Made by a program: the position numbers and the translations under genes
Assembly: GCA_019722365.1 (NCBI GenBank)
Contig: JADFUC010001995.1
Location: 434,001 to 498,000, forward strand
Length of the DNA: 64,000 bases
Source: Lithospermum erythrorhizon
Lineage: Eukaryota; Streptophyta; Magnoliopsida; Boraginales; Boraginaceae
Reading direction: 5' to 3'
Notes under the pieces: generated by a model
Seen by the model: the letters and a program-made list of their open reading frames with translations, nothing else
The model's database searches: none
What the model was told of the DNA's origin: nothing
In this document: positions 1 through 11,906 of the stretch, in pieces
Position numbering within the stretch: the stretch's first letter is position 1
Layout: each line of letters begins with the position of its first letter

Positions 1-108
1 ATAAGTACGTAACAAACTTTCTGGAGATTTTAAGTGTCTTATGCTCAGCAGATAATTTAAAAATCACATATTTATTTGGCTTCCACCCTCATTTCTGTCA
101 ATATTTAG

Positions 109-1490
109 GGGACATATCTCCTCCTCGTGGAATTAGGGTTGCTATGGAGATGCAGGCAGAGGCAGAACGTAAAAAGCGGGCCCAGATTCTAGAATCAGAA
201 GGTAGTGAATATACCTTTAGTCTTGCTTTTACAGAGTTGGAATCTGAGATGATATATGGAATTGAGTACCTAAGGGGCTCTGGCATGAAGATCTGTAACT
301 TTCTTACCTGGTCAACATTCTCACGATTTAGCTTAAATGTGAGAGATCAAATGCATTCGTTTGAACTAATTTTTCCAATACAAAAAAAAAAAAAAAATTG
401 CTTATGAAAATCTCTTTAGTTGTAGAATACAAACTCCTTTGAAGATATTTACCATCTTGCTTAGATAATCACTCGACTGTTCACTGACTATGATTTATTC
501 AAACAGGAGAGAGGCAGGCAAACATCAATATAGCTGATGGGAAAAAGAGTGCGGTGATGCTAGCAGCTCAAGGTAGTAAATCAACTTGAAGGTTGACAGA
601 TAGTAGCTTTTATTGCTTTCGGAATTGGATTAATTTAGTTTTCTCCTGATTCATCAAACTTCCTCACTGGGCCAAAAAAATTGATATATGTTCTCAGCTG
701 CTGCAACAACTACTTCCCAATATCTTGATTTTCTAATAGCTACTTTTTGGTATTTTAGCACTCATCATTGTGTGCTATTCTTTGTTCAGGTGAGGCTGAG
801 GCCATCCTGGCTAAAGCACAAGCTACTGCCAAAGGAATCCATATGGTATCTGAAACTCTGCAAGGAGATGGAGGCCAGGAGGTAAGGCTGCATTATTTTT
901 GTTTTACTAGTGATAACAGTGTTTTACATAATGCTTGCAATAGATGATTGCCAATTCTGTAATATGTTTCATTATTTGGCTTTTGTTTTCTATGTTGCAA
1001 AGACCATCTTAAATGCATGGGCTTAAGTCTTAATGAATAAAATTTGTATATGTTTCCTAATTAGAATTTTCTCTTAATGATGCAATTCATGAGTCCAAAT
1101 AATTGCAGGCAGCAAGCTTGAGAATTGCTGAGCAATATATTCATGCCTTTAGTAACATTGCAAAGGAGGTAAAGTCCGATCTCTCTTAAAATTGATTTAT
1201 ACTGTATCTGCAAAAACATCACCAACTTTTTCTGCTTTTTCCAGAGTACAACGATGTTGCTTCCGACAAATGCTTCAAATCCAGCTGGTATGATGGCGCA
1301 GGCTCTCAGCATATACAAAGGGCTCACCTCCAAAGAATCTAAAAATGTTGGTTCAGGAAGTCAGTCAAGAGAAGTGATAGAAGATGGTTGGCCGGAAGAA
1401 GAGAGGTCCGCAGATGCCAAAGGTAAGCCTGCTTCCCGTTATCTGAAGCCTGCCTTTTCTCTGAAGAACAAGAATGATGGGGACGAGTGA
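109..1490 (+). CDS. Stomatin-like protein, mitochondrial (SPFH/prohibitin family), 5' end outside window
   Basis: Exons read at 109-201, 507-572, 790-881, 1109-1168 and 1245-1490, all with GT-AG junctions and matching phases; the stop is TGA at 1488-1490. The first visible exon encodes the stretch ending AMEMQAEAERKKRAQILESE, the hallmark of plant and animal stomatin-like protein 2, followed by QANINIADGKK and the helical EAEAILAKAQATAKGI segment. These belong to the C-terminal end of the SPFH domain and its coiled coil. The family forms ring-like scaffolds on the mitochondrial inner membrane and helps organise respiratory supercomplexes (family knowledge). The N-terminal presequence and most of the SPFH domain lie upstream of base 1. 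In the last exon an AAG|GTAAGC-like site at about 1421 could be an alternative donor, but reading through gives a normal acidic/basic tail, so I kept the 1490 stop. Confidence 0.9.
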
Positions 1491-2759
1491 TACATCGGAA
1501 CCAGCATCGAGAAAGTGTCCTGTTGTTTTAATATCTAGTTTACTCTTTCAGCATCTAACCAAATGATCTTGTTATTAGAACGGCTGTGGCAGATACTTAG
1601 TGCCATGTTAAATTTTTTGCATGGATTGAGGACGAAGTTGCAACAACTATTGGATTCAAGATTCTATTAGAAAGTATACCTTTTCCAGGAATTGAGTCAC
1701 ATTTAGTTTGGTTTTTCATTTGATATGCGGATTGATGAAATTGGATCATCAAGTTGAGTTCGATTAGTGAAAGCCCTTACTCAGCTAATCAGCTTGCACA
1801 ACTGCATATTGATAATGTTCGTTCAGTTCCAATATAGAAGTACGTAGATAAAAAAATAATTAGGAAGCAAAGTTTGATAATCAAGAAATTGTGTATAAAA
1901 ATCATTGACATAGCGTATTGATTCATGACTATATATAGCACGAGAAATTGATGACAATAACAATTGACGACGTACAAGTTTAGTAGTTTTGTGACAACTG
2001 AACTTTGAAGATGAGAAAAATATAAGGACTTATCATCATGAAATGTAACCCACACACCTACCTTAAGAGAAGCAATCTGTTTCTATTACACTTAATTAAA
2101 AATATGAAGTATATTTTGATTTTAGTTTTTAAATTAATTTATAATAATAAAATAGACTTATTTCATCATGATAGTATACAATTTCCACTACACTCCCCCA
2201 CTGAAAAATGGTTGTATAGCTGTCAAACCTCAATTAGTATACATTTAGAGTTCAGATAGTTAGGTAATTAAGGTTCCAATGTCCAAAAACTGCTTGGACA
2301 CTAAAAGATTTCTCACTTGGCTCGCATCATATGTCGCGATATGATTTTGACATTTCAAGTAATTGTATTGACAATCAATTACAAAAGTATTGATTTTGCA
2401 TGTCTAATGATATATTTAGTAAATAATTAAGTGTATTAGTAGCCGTCAATATTAATGCATGCATGTGCCTCATCTGTATATGCCTATATGGGGTATAAAA
2501 ACATATAGCTAATATAAAGAAGAGTCCTCGACGACTAAGATTGTGTTATTCTGTATACATACATTTCTTCAATTAGAAAACAACAAAATTTGTGGATGTA
2601 CTCACATGCATAAACACTTGATGATGAACCAGAAATGAAGTTGTTGTACACTGATAGATAACAGATTATAAATGTAGTATTTAGCTACGCAATTTCGATC
2701 TTTCATTTGTCCATTTTGAAACACTGCCAAGAGATTAAAGAAAAAATTGGGTCATCATA
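1491..2759. other. Intergenic: SLP 3' UTR and spacer before the WAT1 gene
   Basis: The first 200-300 bases probably hold the 3' UTR and polyadenylation region of the stomatin-like gene. The rest is AT-rich (for example 2101-2160 and 2361-2460) and should contain the promoter and 5' UTR of the transporter gene that starts at 2760. Short open frames on both strands have no recognisable domain. Confidence 0.5.
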
Positions 2760-5126
2760 ATGGACGTGAAAAAAATTATGCAAGGTGCACAAGTAGCAAT
2801 AGGGATGTTATTGGTTCAGATCATTGGGGCGGGATTGCAGATTTTGTCTAAGGTTATACTCGAGGAGGGGATGTTTGTTTTCGCTCTCCTAGCTTATCGT
2901 CTAATTGTTGGTGCAATTGTTGTGGCACCCTTTGCCATTTCCCGTGAAAGGTTTGTTTATTGGAGTGAATATATGTACATATTTTTTTTTTGATTTTTCG
3001 CGATAGATTCTTAAGATGTTTTACACAAAATGATAATTTGTTGTCTTAGCGGAGTGAAGATAAGTTGGTCAGCTTTCATCTGGATTTTCATGGTTGCATT
3101 AACCGGGTATGTATTTAACTATTTACATGGTTTATATTTATAAGCAATATTGCCATTATAATTAATTAAGCATTACAACGTTTAATCTTCAATTGATTAC
3201 ATTGTTGCCTTAGCTTATAATCTCTCCTAATTGATACATACAGGGTTACAATGGCAATGGGATTTTTCTACTATGGCTTGAGAGACACAAGTGCTACATA
3301 TGCTACCAACTTCTTGAACCTAATTCCAATTGTCACTTTTCTTTTCTCAACATTATTAAGGTAGAATATACCGATGAATTTAGTTTCTTGCTTCTACATT
3401 GCTTTTTGAAGTAGATTTTATGATAATGAAACTAAGCAAGGACTATATATAAAGTGCACCCCTCCCCTCTGAAATTTAAGTTTTGTGGAAACTATCCATA
3501 TATTTTACATGTTTTCCCCCCAACAAATTTTGACCAATATTTTGAGTTTTGTCCGTGTTATTCAATCTATTAAATCGTACCCCTAAATTTTGGTCCTGAG
3601 TCCATGAAACTAAGTAACACTAAAAATAGGATATCATTTAATTAAATATTTGAGAATGCATTGACTTATACATGCTGCTTCTTCCATTTTCAAGAATAGA
3701 AAATCTAGAAGTGCACAAAAAATCTGGAAAGATTAAAGTCTGTGGTGCACTCTTATGCTTAGGAGGAGCACTAACCATCACTCTTTACAAAGGGATAGTG
3801 GTGAATCCTAAGCAGCATTATCATCAACATAAAAACGCCATTGAAGTTGTTAGCCAAATTAAGACCAACTGGACTCGTGGCACTATCTTTCTTGTCTGCA
3901 GTTGCTTGTCTTATGGCCTCTGGTTCATAATTCAGGTGAGTTAGTTCATGTTACTATACATGATGAGATATCAGTTTCTATAGAAAAAACATACCCCTGA
4001 CTGATCAGTAAATCTAACGTTTCCTATGGTAATATGAATAGGATTCAGTATTATCACACATTATTCCATTCCAATACTTAAGTATTTGAGTCAGGGCCAA
4101 TAGTACTATCTTTGAAATGTCATGTTCTAAATTATAATTTTGTTAAATTTTAGGATATATCATTTGACTAAAATCTAAGCATATAAAGTTTTCTATGAAT
4201 AACTAACATTTCTATTTTGTGTTAACAGGTGAAGTCGTTCAAAGTATTTCCGCATAGATTTTGGGCAACGTTGCTGACTTGTGTTATTGCATCTATGCAA
4301 AGTGCAGTAATAGGATTATTCATTGATAGATCGAAGTCTACTTGGAGATTAAAATGGAATCTGCAACTACTTACCATCGTTTACTCTGTAATATTGCTTG
4401 CAAACTTATGCTAATTGAACTTAATATTGATGATTTCAATTGATCAAACATTTAAGATTTTTGACTTTTAAAATATATGCAGGGTGCATTTGCTTCAGCT
4501 GCAACATTTTGCTTGATTTCGTGGGCGATTGCAGAGCGTGGACCAACTTATCCTTCCATGTTTAATCCGATTTCCTTAATTCTTGTAGCCATTTTCGGGG
4601 GAGTCTTTCTAAGGGAAGAAATCGCAGTTGGAAGGTACATTCCATTGTTTCCATAATCTTGATTTTTAGTGTGGCTCGGAATCATGCTAATTCTTCATCC
4701 AATTTATTTTAATTGAGTAGCTTACTTTCGATAACGAATTACTCGGATGCATGGTATTGTTGATGTTTGATGAGTGACCCAAAGAAGTCGAATGTAGGAA
4801 TTCTTGACATGACAATTTCACTACACCATATATTGTTGATTTTTGTAGATGTGATATAAGTTGTTGGGAACTCTCTATATATAATGCCCTTAAATGTTTA
4901 CAGTTTGATAGGGATGGTTCTTATAGTAGTGGGATTGTATTCTTTCCTCTTTGGTGAGAACATGGAATTGAAAACTGCTAAATCATCAAACAAAGGGAAG
5001 ATGGGTGAGGAAATTCCCACTGCAGTGTTGCCTGAATCTGGAGGGCTCCAATTGAATGAATTGTCAGCAACTGTAATGCCTGCACTTGATGATGATTTCC
5101 CTCCTAATGAGCATAATATTAAGTGA
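2760..5126 (+). CDS. WAT1-related protein (nodulin MtN21 / EamA-like transporter, UMAMIT family)
   Basis: Seven exons: 2760-2950, 3050-3106, 3244-3360, 3695-3935, 4229-4388, 4493-4634, 4904-5126. Together they give 1131 nt, a 376-residue protein plus stop, in frame throughout; this is the usual length and intron pattern for the family. About ten hydrophobic segments make two EamA halves. The first begins near residue 10 (GAQVAIGMLLVQIIGAGLQI). The second contains the diagnostic AERGPTYPSMFNP run, followed by GGVFLREEIAVG and GMVLIVVGLYSFLFG. The tail after the last helix is hydrophilic and acidic. Members move auxin or amino acids across the plasma membrane or tonoplast; the substrate of this one cannot be told from sequence. 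The start ATG at 2760 follows an AT-rich leader with no nearer in-frame ATG. The gene looks intact, with canonical splice sites and no premature stops. Confidence 0.95.
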
Positions 5127-5733
5127 GCAATTCAAACAAAATACTGCCACTTTGGAGTATAGATTCACTATCATATAGTTATCGTAAGTATACAAGAAAC
5201 GAAAATGTATTCTTGGATAACTTAAGAACAACTTGTAATTGTATTAACAAAAAGGTGAAATTAATAAGAAAGGACAGTTTCTTATATGTTCTTTACTATA
5301 GAGTATAGAGAATAGTCTCAGATAAGAAAAACAAAGATCAAAAAATGTTGGTGATTAGGGGAGATTTAATTACTCAATAATTAATATGACTATCCAAATG
5401 CCATGAAAAGGGAGACGGATGACGCATATGTTCTCTCCTCCACTTCATAGTCCACATACTTATGTCCCTCTTAAAGTCGACATTAAACTTTCCTTTGCTA
5501 AATCAACTAAATTAATTGAAATTTATTAGTTTAATTTATTGTGATAAATATTTAGAAGTTTTTAATTTGTTCAAACCTTAATGGACAACACATGCATGCC
5601 AAACACACTTTAGATCAAATCTATGCAAAGAAACCATATGTGAAAGTTAATTAAATTAAATTAATCAACAACTTTTAGGAAGTACGTAACAAGTTATAAC
5701 AAAGGCATCTATCAGAGCTCTTTTCTGTTTCTT
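5127..5733. other. Spacer with the 3' UTR of the WAT1 gene and the promoter side of the HMA gene
   Basis: AT-rich sequence without a credible coding frame. A short open frame at 5123-5308 overlaps the end of the transporter gene but resembles nothing. A run of TTAATTAAATTAAATTAAT-like sequence lies at 5647-5666. Confidence 0.5.
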
Positions 5734-6216
5734 ATGGTCGTGACTTGTGAGAAAAAGGTCAAGAAGGCTTTAGCCCATCTCAAAGGTAGAATTTCAAACA
5801 TTCAATTCTTAATGTTGGTTTTTTTAAGTATGAGTGATTACTCTTATGATATATATATATTGTTAGAATAATAGTCGAGTGACATTAAGTCCACGAGTCT
5901 AGTCCATCTATAAGGTCACAGTCTATTAGGGTTATCGTAATGTGCGTTAAACATAAAAGTCCGGTCTGAGTATTCACAGAATATATTCCTGTTTATTAAA
6001 GTCGATTAAGCCCAAATATGTTTTATAAGGTCTATTGAATAATTCAATATCATTTTTTAAGTTTTGAATATTGTTGAATAAAACAGGAATATACTCTGTG
6101 AATGTTGATTTTCATCAGCAAAAGGTTACAGTGTGGGGGATTTGCAATAAGTTTGATGTGTTGGATACAATAAGAAGTAAAAGAAAAGGAGCTCGATTTT
6201 GGAATGTAGAAGACAA

Positions 6217-7183
6217 GTGTTTGAGGAAAGTTAAATCTCATTCTATTGAGATCGTGTATTTCTAATTAAAGATTACAAGTTTGTTACAATGTGATCACAT
6301 TTAAATTTGAATTCTAATCTATCTCTAACTATCTACAACGTGAATAATGTTGAGGTTGAAGAGCCATTTTCTCGGATTGGAGCTTATGAGCAATTAGCCC
6401 CTCAGACGTTCTCCCTAGGGCCGATCGGAGCGTACCGAACGTGACCCCAAAATTTTTAGACAATCGCCCTCGGGTCGTCATTTGAGGGGCCGATCAGCGC
6501 CACGAGGTGATATTTCGAGGCGGTTTTGGCTAGTTTTCCTATTCGGTTCAAGATTTTAATCTAAGATTTTGATTCTATATGGCAGCGTGTTAGCGAAGTC
6601 TCTACGAGCATGCTGGAAACACCACCACCTCCCACTCATGTCAATAAAATCAACCTCAGACAATAAGGAGAGAGCTATTTTTATTCTTAGAATTAGAGTT
6701 TATTATAATTTTGAGCGAGGTTGTGAAAAGAGTCATAATGAGATTCAAAAGAAAGATATACGGTAGACAGGTCCTAGGGAGTTTTCGTGCGAGAAAACAT
6801 CCAAAAATGGGTAATCGTAGAATGTGAATGGGTAGGTTCGAGTTCATATCAATCTTCACGATATTATTACCAATCTGAGCAAGAAATGACGTATCTTTCA
6901 TTGTTGAGGGGAACAAGGATAAAATCCTTGTGTCCGATGCATCGCATTATTTTTTTCTATTTGTCATATCTCGAATTAATAGTATATCATCTCCGATTTC
7001 ATTGCTGCATCCTCGAACGAGATTTGGAAGTTATCATTAATAACGGTGTAGATTACTAATAAATAATAATAAAATTACAATAGTTATCTCTACTTTAATT
7101 CTGTAATATAGAGCAACAAATCAACAATAACATTCCGTAATGCTCGGGAGGATTCACGCGGCGCACTGTAAAGGGTTACTATA
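6217..7183 (-). repeat. 3' LTR of the minus-strand Copia, interrupted by about 710 bp
   Basis: 6218-6349 and 7062-7183 align to consecutive parts of the right LTR (14524-14762). The intervening 6350-7061 has no counterpart there, so it is a later insertion into this LTR. Confidence 0.75.
6350..7061. mobile_element. Unidentified insertion inside the Copia left LTR
   Basis: This block is bounded by AATAAT on both sides and is absent from the partner LTR. It is richer in GC than the LTR and includes GGGGCCGATC-type motifs (about 6417-6500). Two short open frames (6569-6766 plus strand, 6656-6916 minus strand) resemble no domain I know. No clear terminal inverted repeats are visible. Confidence 0.45.
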
Positions 7184-7184
7184 G

Positions 7185-7196
7185 CCCTCCCTCAAT
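7185..7196 (-). other. Polypurine tract of the minus-strand Copia
   Basis: On the minus strand this reads ATTGAGGGAGGG, directly before the 3' LTR. It has the sequence and place of the plus-strand primer used in reverse transcription. Confidence 0.65.
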
Positions 7197-7921
7197 CTTT
7201 AGCCGGTAATAAGAGGCAAAAAGATCGAAATAGCCGGAATGAATTTGATTGTGAAATGGTAGGCTCGGGTAAAAGACATCTACCAATCGGGATGCCGAGT
7301 AAAAAACACGCACTCAAGAACTTTCTCACATATGGGCAAAGTCGGGCCAATAAAGAATACGTTAGGTACGCGAGCAAGATGTGGATTCCATTGGGATATG
7401 TCATTTAAATGTTATCACACAATGCTGTAGGAGTCATGAAGAGTATACATAAGTCCTCGAAAGCAAGTATCAGGAGCGTTACCTCAGCTAGAATAAATGT
7501 AGATGTAAGTGCTCTATTCGCTTCAAGATTTTGATCTAGAAATTGTTGGTCGCTTCTTAAAAGTGCCACTGAAATGAGATTACCGCCTAAGAAAACACAA
7601 AACCGGCCAGATTTAGTATTAGTACCGCCTAACTGAATCTAAAATGCCTTTTAAGAGCGAGATTGGGATGAAATGCACAACCGTAATCCAAGTGTGGCAA
7701 CAACTAAATATCCGAGAACTTTTTTTCATGCTACTTCACGCGTGACAATCGAGAACGCATAGCTCGAGACGCTGATTTCCACCAGATGCGAATATCGTGC
7801 CTCATGCGAAAGTTATAGAGATATCAGAAAGCTCCAACCAAACACCTATAGTCGGAAAGCATTCACCGCAGCTGGAGTCATTGAGAGGGACTTTTGGCAA
7901 TTACAGTGAGTCTCTTAACAT

Positions 7922-8215
7922 CTAAACATTGGAAGACGCCACGCTCGATCCAAAGATCTTTAATATACTAAGGCTGGTGATAGAACAATCCCCGTGATAA
8001 TAAGTGCGTGTAACCTCAATTCCAAGAAAGAATTTTAATAAGCCAAGATCATTAAGACTAAAATTTGTATCAAGTTGAGCAATGAATTGATCAAGCAATT
8101 GAGGTGAAGAGCCGCGAACTATGATGTCATCAAGTTGACTATGAGCAGATGGTGCTCGCGAACAACGTGAATAAACTAGATTTACCTTTACCTCGCAGCT
8201 CCTCAATGGTAGCAT
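7922..8215 (-). pseudogene. Copia reverse transcriptase fragment
   Basis: The minus-strand frame contains DDIIVRGSS, then NFSLNDLGLLKFFLGIEV, the conserved catalytic-Asp region and the following LGxLxFFLGIEV block of Copia RT. Surrounding frames are broken, so this is a remnant of the polyprotein of the enclosing element. Confidence 0.85.
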
Positions 8216-9328
8216 AACTGTAGAGTTGTTGAAACCAGTTCGGGAGCCAGTTTCGCCATATAAAGATTTTCCGAGTAAAACAAAGGATTTACTTGGTGAA
8301 TGATCTTGATTTAAAAACCCGTTGTGTCAAGCTATATATTACACTTTTTCACCAAGTCAGGTTATCGAGGAAAGCATTCTTGACATCTAATTGTCTCAGA
8401 GACCAATGATTAGACAAAGCAATCAAGGAAAGCACAGCTTACGATAGCTTGCAGTTTGATCAATCGGAGAATGTCTAAGTAAAATCAATTATATCGGCCA
8501 AGTAAAAATCCCGGAAGAACTAACCCATAGCTCTTTTATGTCTTCAATTGTTCCACTGGCATTAAGTTTCACCTCAAATATCCATTTGCGCCCAATCAAG
8601 CATGAAGTTGGATAAAGGAGGAACTAAATCCCATGTTTGTGCATGTTGGTACTGGCATTCTCAACGATTACTGCCTTTTGAAACGAGGAAATTCGGATAG
8701 CTTCACTTAAAAACACGTAGGAACATAATATGGATCAAGTTTGTTAACAACCCGCATCTGCTATAGGCAACCACCCAGTTTCAAAAATTCCACCTTCTCT
8801 TAGTGGCCAACATGAATGTGCCAAGAATGATCCTCGCCGGTGAAAGAATAATGGTGGGTGCCAGACAGTGACTGTAAGCCGGAAGCCAAGCAGTACACTC
8901 AACATGAGAGGCAGTGGGAGATGGAGAAGTGTAAGATATTGGAGGTCCGTAATCGACGGGGAGACTAGAAGCGGGGAAAAATATCGAGTTCCGAATCGGA
9001 TTTTATTATACGCGCTAAGTACGCGTTGATGGATTGCTGGAAGAAGAGGAGATTATGTAGCTGAACGTGATGGCAGACCGACTTCTCAATGGAGTAACAT
9101 TTGGAGATGAGGAAGAGAATTTGAAGTCAAAGTTTGTGGGAAATAGAACAGAAGTTGCATATTTGAAATATTTGTGAAATGGAAAAAATTGATTCAACAA
9201 AAGAAACATGCCTGGAGATTATAACTTTTTGAGTTTCAGGATTAAAGCATCTAAAACCTTTATGTAATTGAGATTTGTTTCCAGATAAATACAAGGTAAA
9301 GATCTGTGATTGTTTTTGTTGTAGATGT

Positions 9329-9960
9329 TTAGCTGATATTTGATAACATAAAAAACCAAATACTAAAGCGATGCCAATGCGATTGAGCCATATAGTTTGT
9401 AACGGCGAGAAACGTATCAGAGACTTTTGACGGAAGAGAATTGATAAGAAAAACAGTAGAATTTAAGGCCTCTACCCAGAATGTAAAAGGGATTGCATTG
9501 AAACAATAGCATCTCACTTTTCAATGGCTATGTTTTGATTTCTACAATTTCATTTTGTCATGAGTTCCTGGTGGTACGAATATTTTATCGAATGTCATTG
9601 GCTTTGAATGTTGATTCTAGTTTATGGAATTCCACTTCCTCATCAGCTTGAAACATGATCAGATTAGCTCTGAAAATATTTTTTATCATGCTATAAAACT
9701 GATTAAACATTTGCAAGGTGTTTGATTTTCTTTTGAGAGGATAAACCCAAGAATATCTAGTAAATGCATCTATGAAAATGACATAATACTTGAGGCCAGA
9801 TGGAGATGATATTGGAGATTGCCATACATCTGATAAGACTAATTGAAATGGTGCATTATAAGAAGAATTTGAAGCAGAAAAAGGTTGCTTAATATGTTTT
9901 CCTGATTGACAAACATTACAATGAGAATCAATAGTAGAATTACATAGAATAAGCTGTTTA
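9329..9960 (-). pseudogene. Copia integrase fragment
   Basis: Reading the minus strand from about 9960: a CxxC remnant of the zinc-binding domain (CNVCQSGK), SDVWQS carrying the first catalytic Asp, IDAFTRYSW carrying the second, and then TFWVEALNSTVFLINSLPSK from the downstream integrase core. Frames shift between these blocks. Confidence 0.85.
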
Positions 9961-11366
9961 TTTGCTAAGCTAACTAGAACATCTGAACTAGGGTGTCCTA
10001 ATCTTTGATGCCATAGTCATACTGAACGGAAAAACTTCGAGAAACAAATGCATAAACGGGATTTATCAGATAGTTGATCCTTCATTATCGGATCGGATGC
10101 AATGTTTTCATTGTCTTCCAATCCTTCACAAAGAAATTAGAGGATGAGAATTCAACAAAACATTGATTGTCAAGGCATAGTTTATGGACTGAAAGCAAAT
10201 GTTTTGTTAAAGAAGGGACATAAAGCACATTTTTGAGAATCAACGCTGAGCTCCAGAAACGTATAGATCATTTATTGTCTCAGATGAGAAACTTTAAGCA
10301 GATATCCATTTCTTACCATAACTCTCGAAATAACCACTATATGAATTAAAAGAGGAAAGCAGCAGAGTATCACATGCCATGGTGAAGTTACGTATTAGAT
10401 GGGCTCATACAATGCTGTGTTCATTGCTGGAGCCACCGTGACTGCATGCGAATTTTAATTTTGGACGGCGTGAGGTACGATTAAACCTCGTCGGGCAATA
10501 ATCGCGCAGTTGAAATTCTTTTCCACAAATCGATGGTTGCTGACTGGGGCGAGAGAGATGCACTTGGGAGAATCTTTATTCATTTTTGAAGAGCGCCGAT
10601 CGATACTCATTAGGAGCGCCAAATGAAGCATTTAGCAACACGAGGTTTAGCCTTTGTCAACTCGTTTCACCGGTGCCTTTCCTGATAATCGACTGGCCAA
10701 GAAATTGCTCAGCTGGCTGGAACATGTCAAATATCAAGAGCCGTAAGAGAGTTGTTTCCTCGAGAAAGAGAAACTCTGCCTGTTTGGAGAAAGGTTATGT
10801 GATCCGGCTTGCAGCAAACGAGGGACGAATTATACAAAGATTCATAATCGTAACAAACGACCAAATGGTAGAGGTAAGCCAATGAAATGTTTGAAGAATC
10901 TGGGACACGGGGTCCCGCAGACATTCACCACACTGGTGACAAGTATAAAGAGAAATCTAATCTTTTGCAAGTAATCATTCATAGATATATTGTCATCTTT
11001 CTGAAAATGTCGAACCGGAAGCCTCACCGGGTGAATACTTGTGTAGCGTAAAATATTGGTCTACGAACAAATTGCCAGTTAGCCATTGGCTATCTACGCA
11101 TTATCATGCATTTGCAGCAATCAAAATTGAAGAATGCCTCTGATGTTTTACAAAGCGGCACTTATCCAACTGGTGAGTTAAATTTTGATCATCACAACGA
11201 TTCTGCAGCTCAGACTCTAGAACGTAGCCGGACTGACACGGAATGGTTTCATCAACAACACCAAGAACATTCGACAATCCTAAATTTGATATCATTTTCT
11301 TCCAATCAAGTAGTTTCAGGCGTGAGTTCAAGTGAAATATGATACTTGACATCATGTAGTGTAGGA

Positions 11367-11906
11367 TGTTGGAATTGAAGACCTAATTTTAATGTTTTGC
11401 CTCTAATTATTTCCTAATTCTCAGCCTAACTGGGAGATATATCTCTAGCTTGCAGGCTTTTATTTTTTGCTAGCTAAGCATTTGAGCCAGTTAGTTATAT
11501 GTTTTTACTAGGGTTTTGTTAGCCTATAAAATATAGAATGATTTCATGAGTTTTGGCTTATCACACAAAATACATAGAATGTAGAAAATTCATCCTAGAA
11601 TAATATTAGGTCTTTTAATATTATCAAGAACATAGTTTTTAAGTTCTCAAGAACTTAGAGTTTATCTGCTCTTGATAGATTTCAGGGTTGAGATTTTCTG
11701 TGATATAAGAAAAAATACTCCAACATAGATTATACTAGTGGTAGGGCTCAGAACGATCTTCCTGGGTTTGGTTAGTGGACTCAAGAAGACCAAATACGAC
11801 GCATCTTTCACATCGAGCGGAACATGTATAAAAATTTTTGTGTCTAAATTGCCGCTTTATTGATCAAGAAACTCCGAAGGAATTTAGTGGGTCTTAAATC
11901 CTAACA
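11367..11906 (+). repeat. Left LTR of the nested element
   Basis: Begins TG and ends CA (TGTTGG...TAACA), about 540 bp. It is a direct copy of 13795-14368, with many scattered differences and indels. Confidence 0.7.

Noticed and set aside
2038..2259. Open frame upstream of the WAT1 gene
   Set aside because: Low-complexity AT-rich translation without a domain or matching splice structure.
7192..7404. Minus-strand frame next to the Copia 3' LTR as a separate gene
   Set aside because: It is the damaged end of the Copia polyprotein region just before the polypurine tract.
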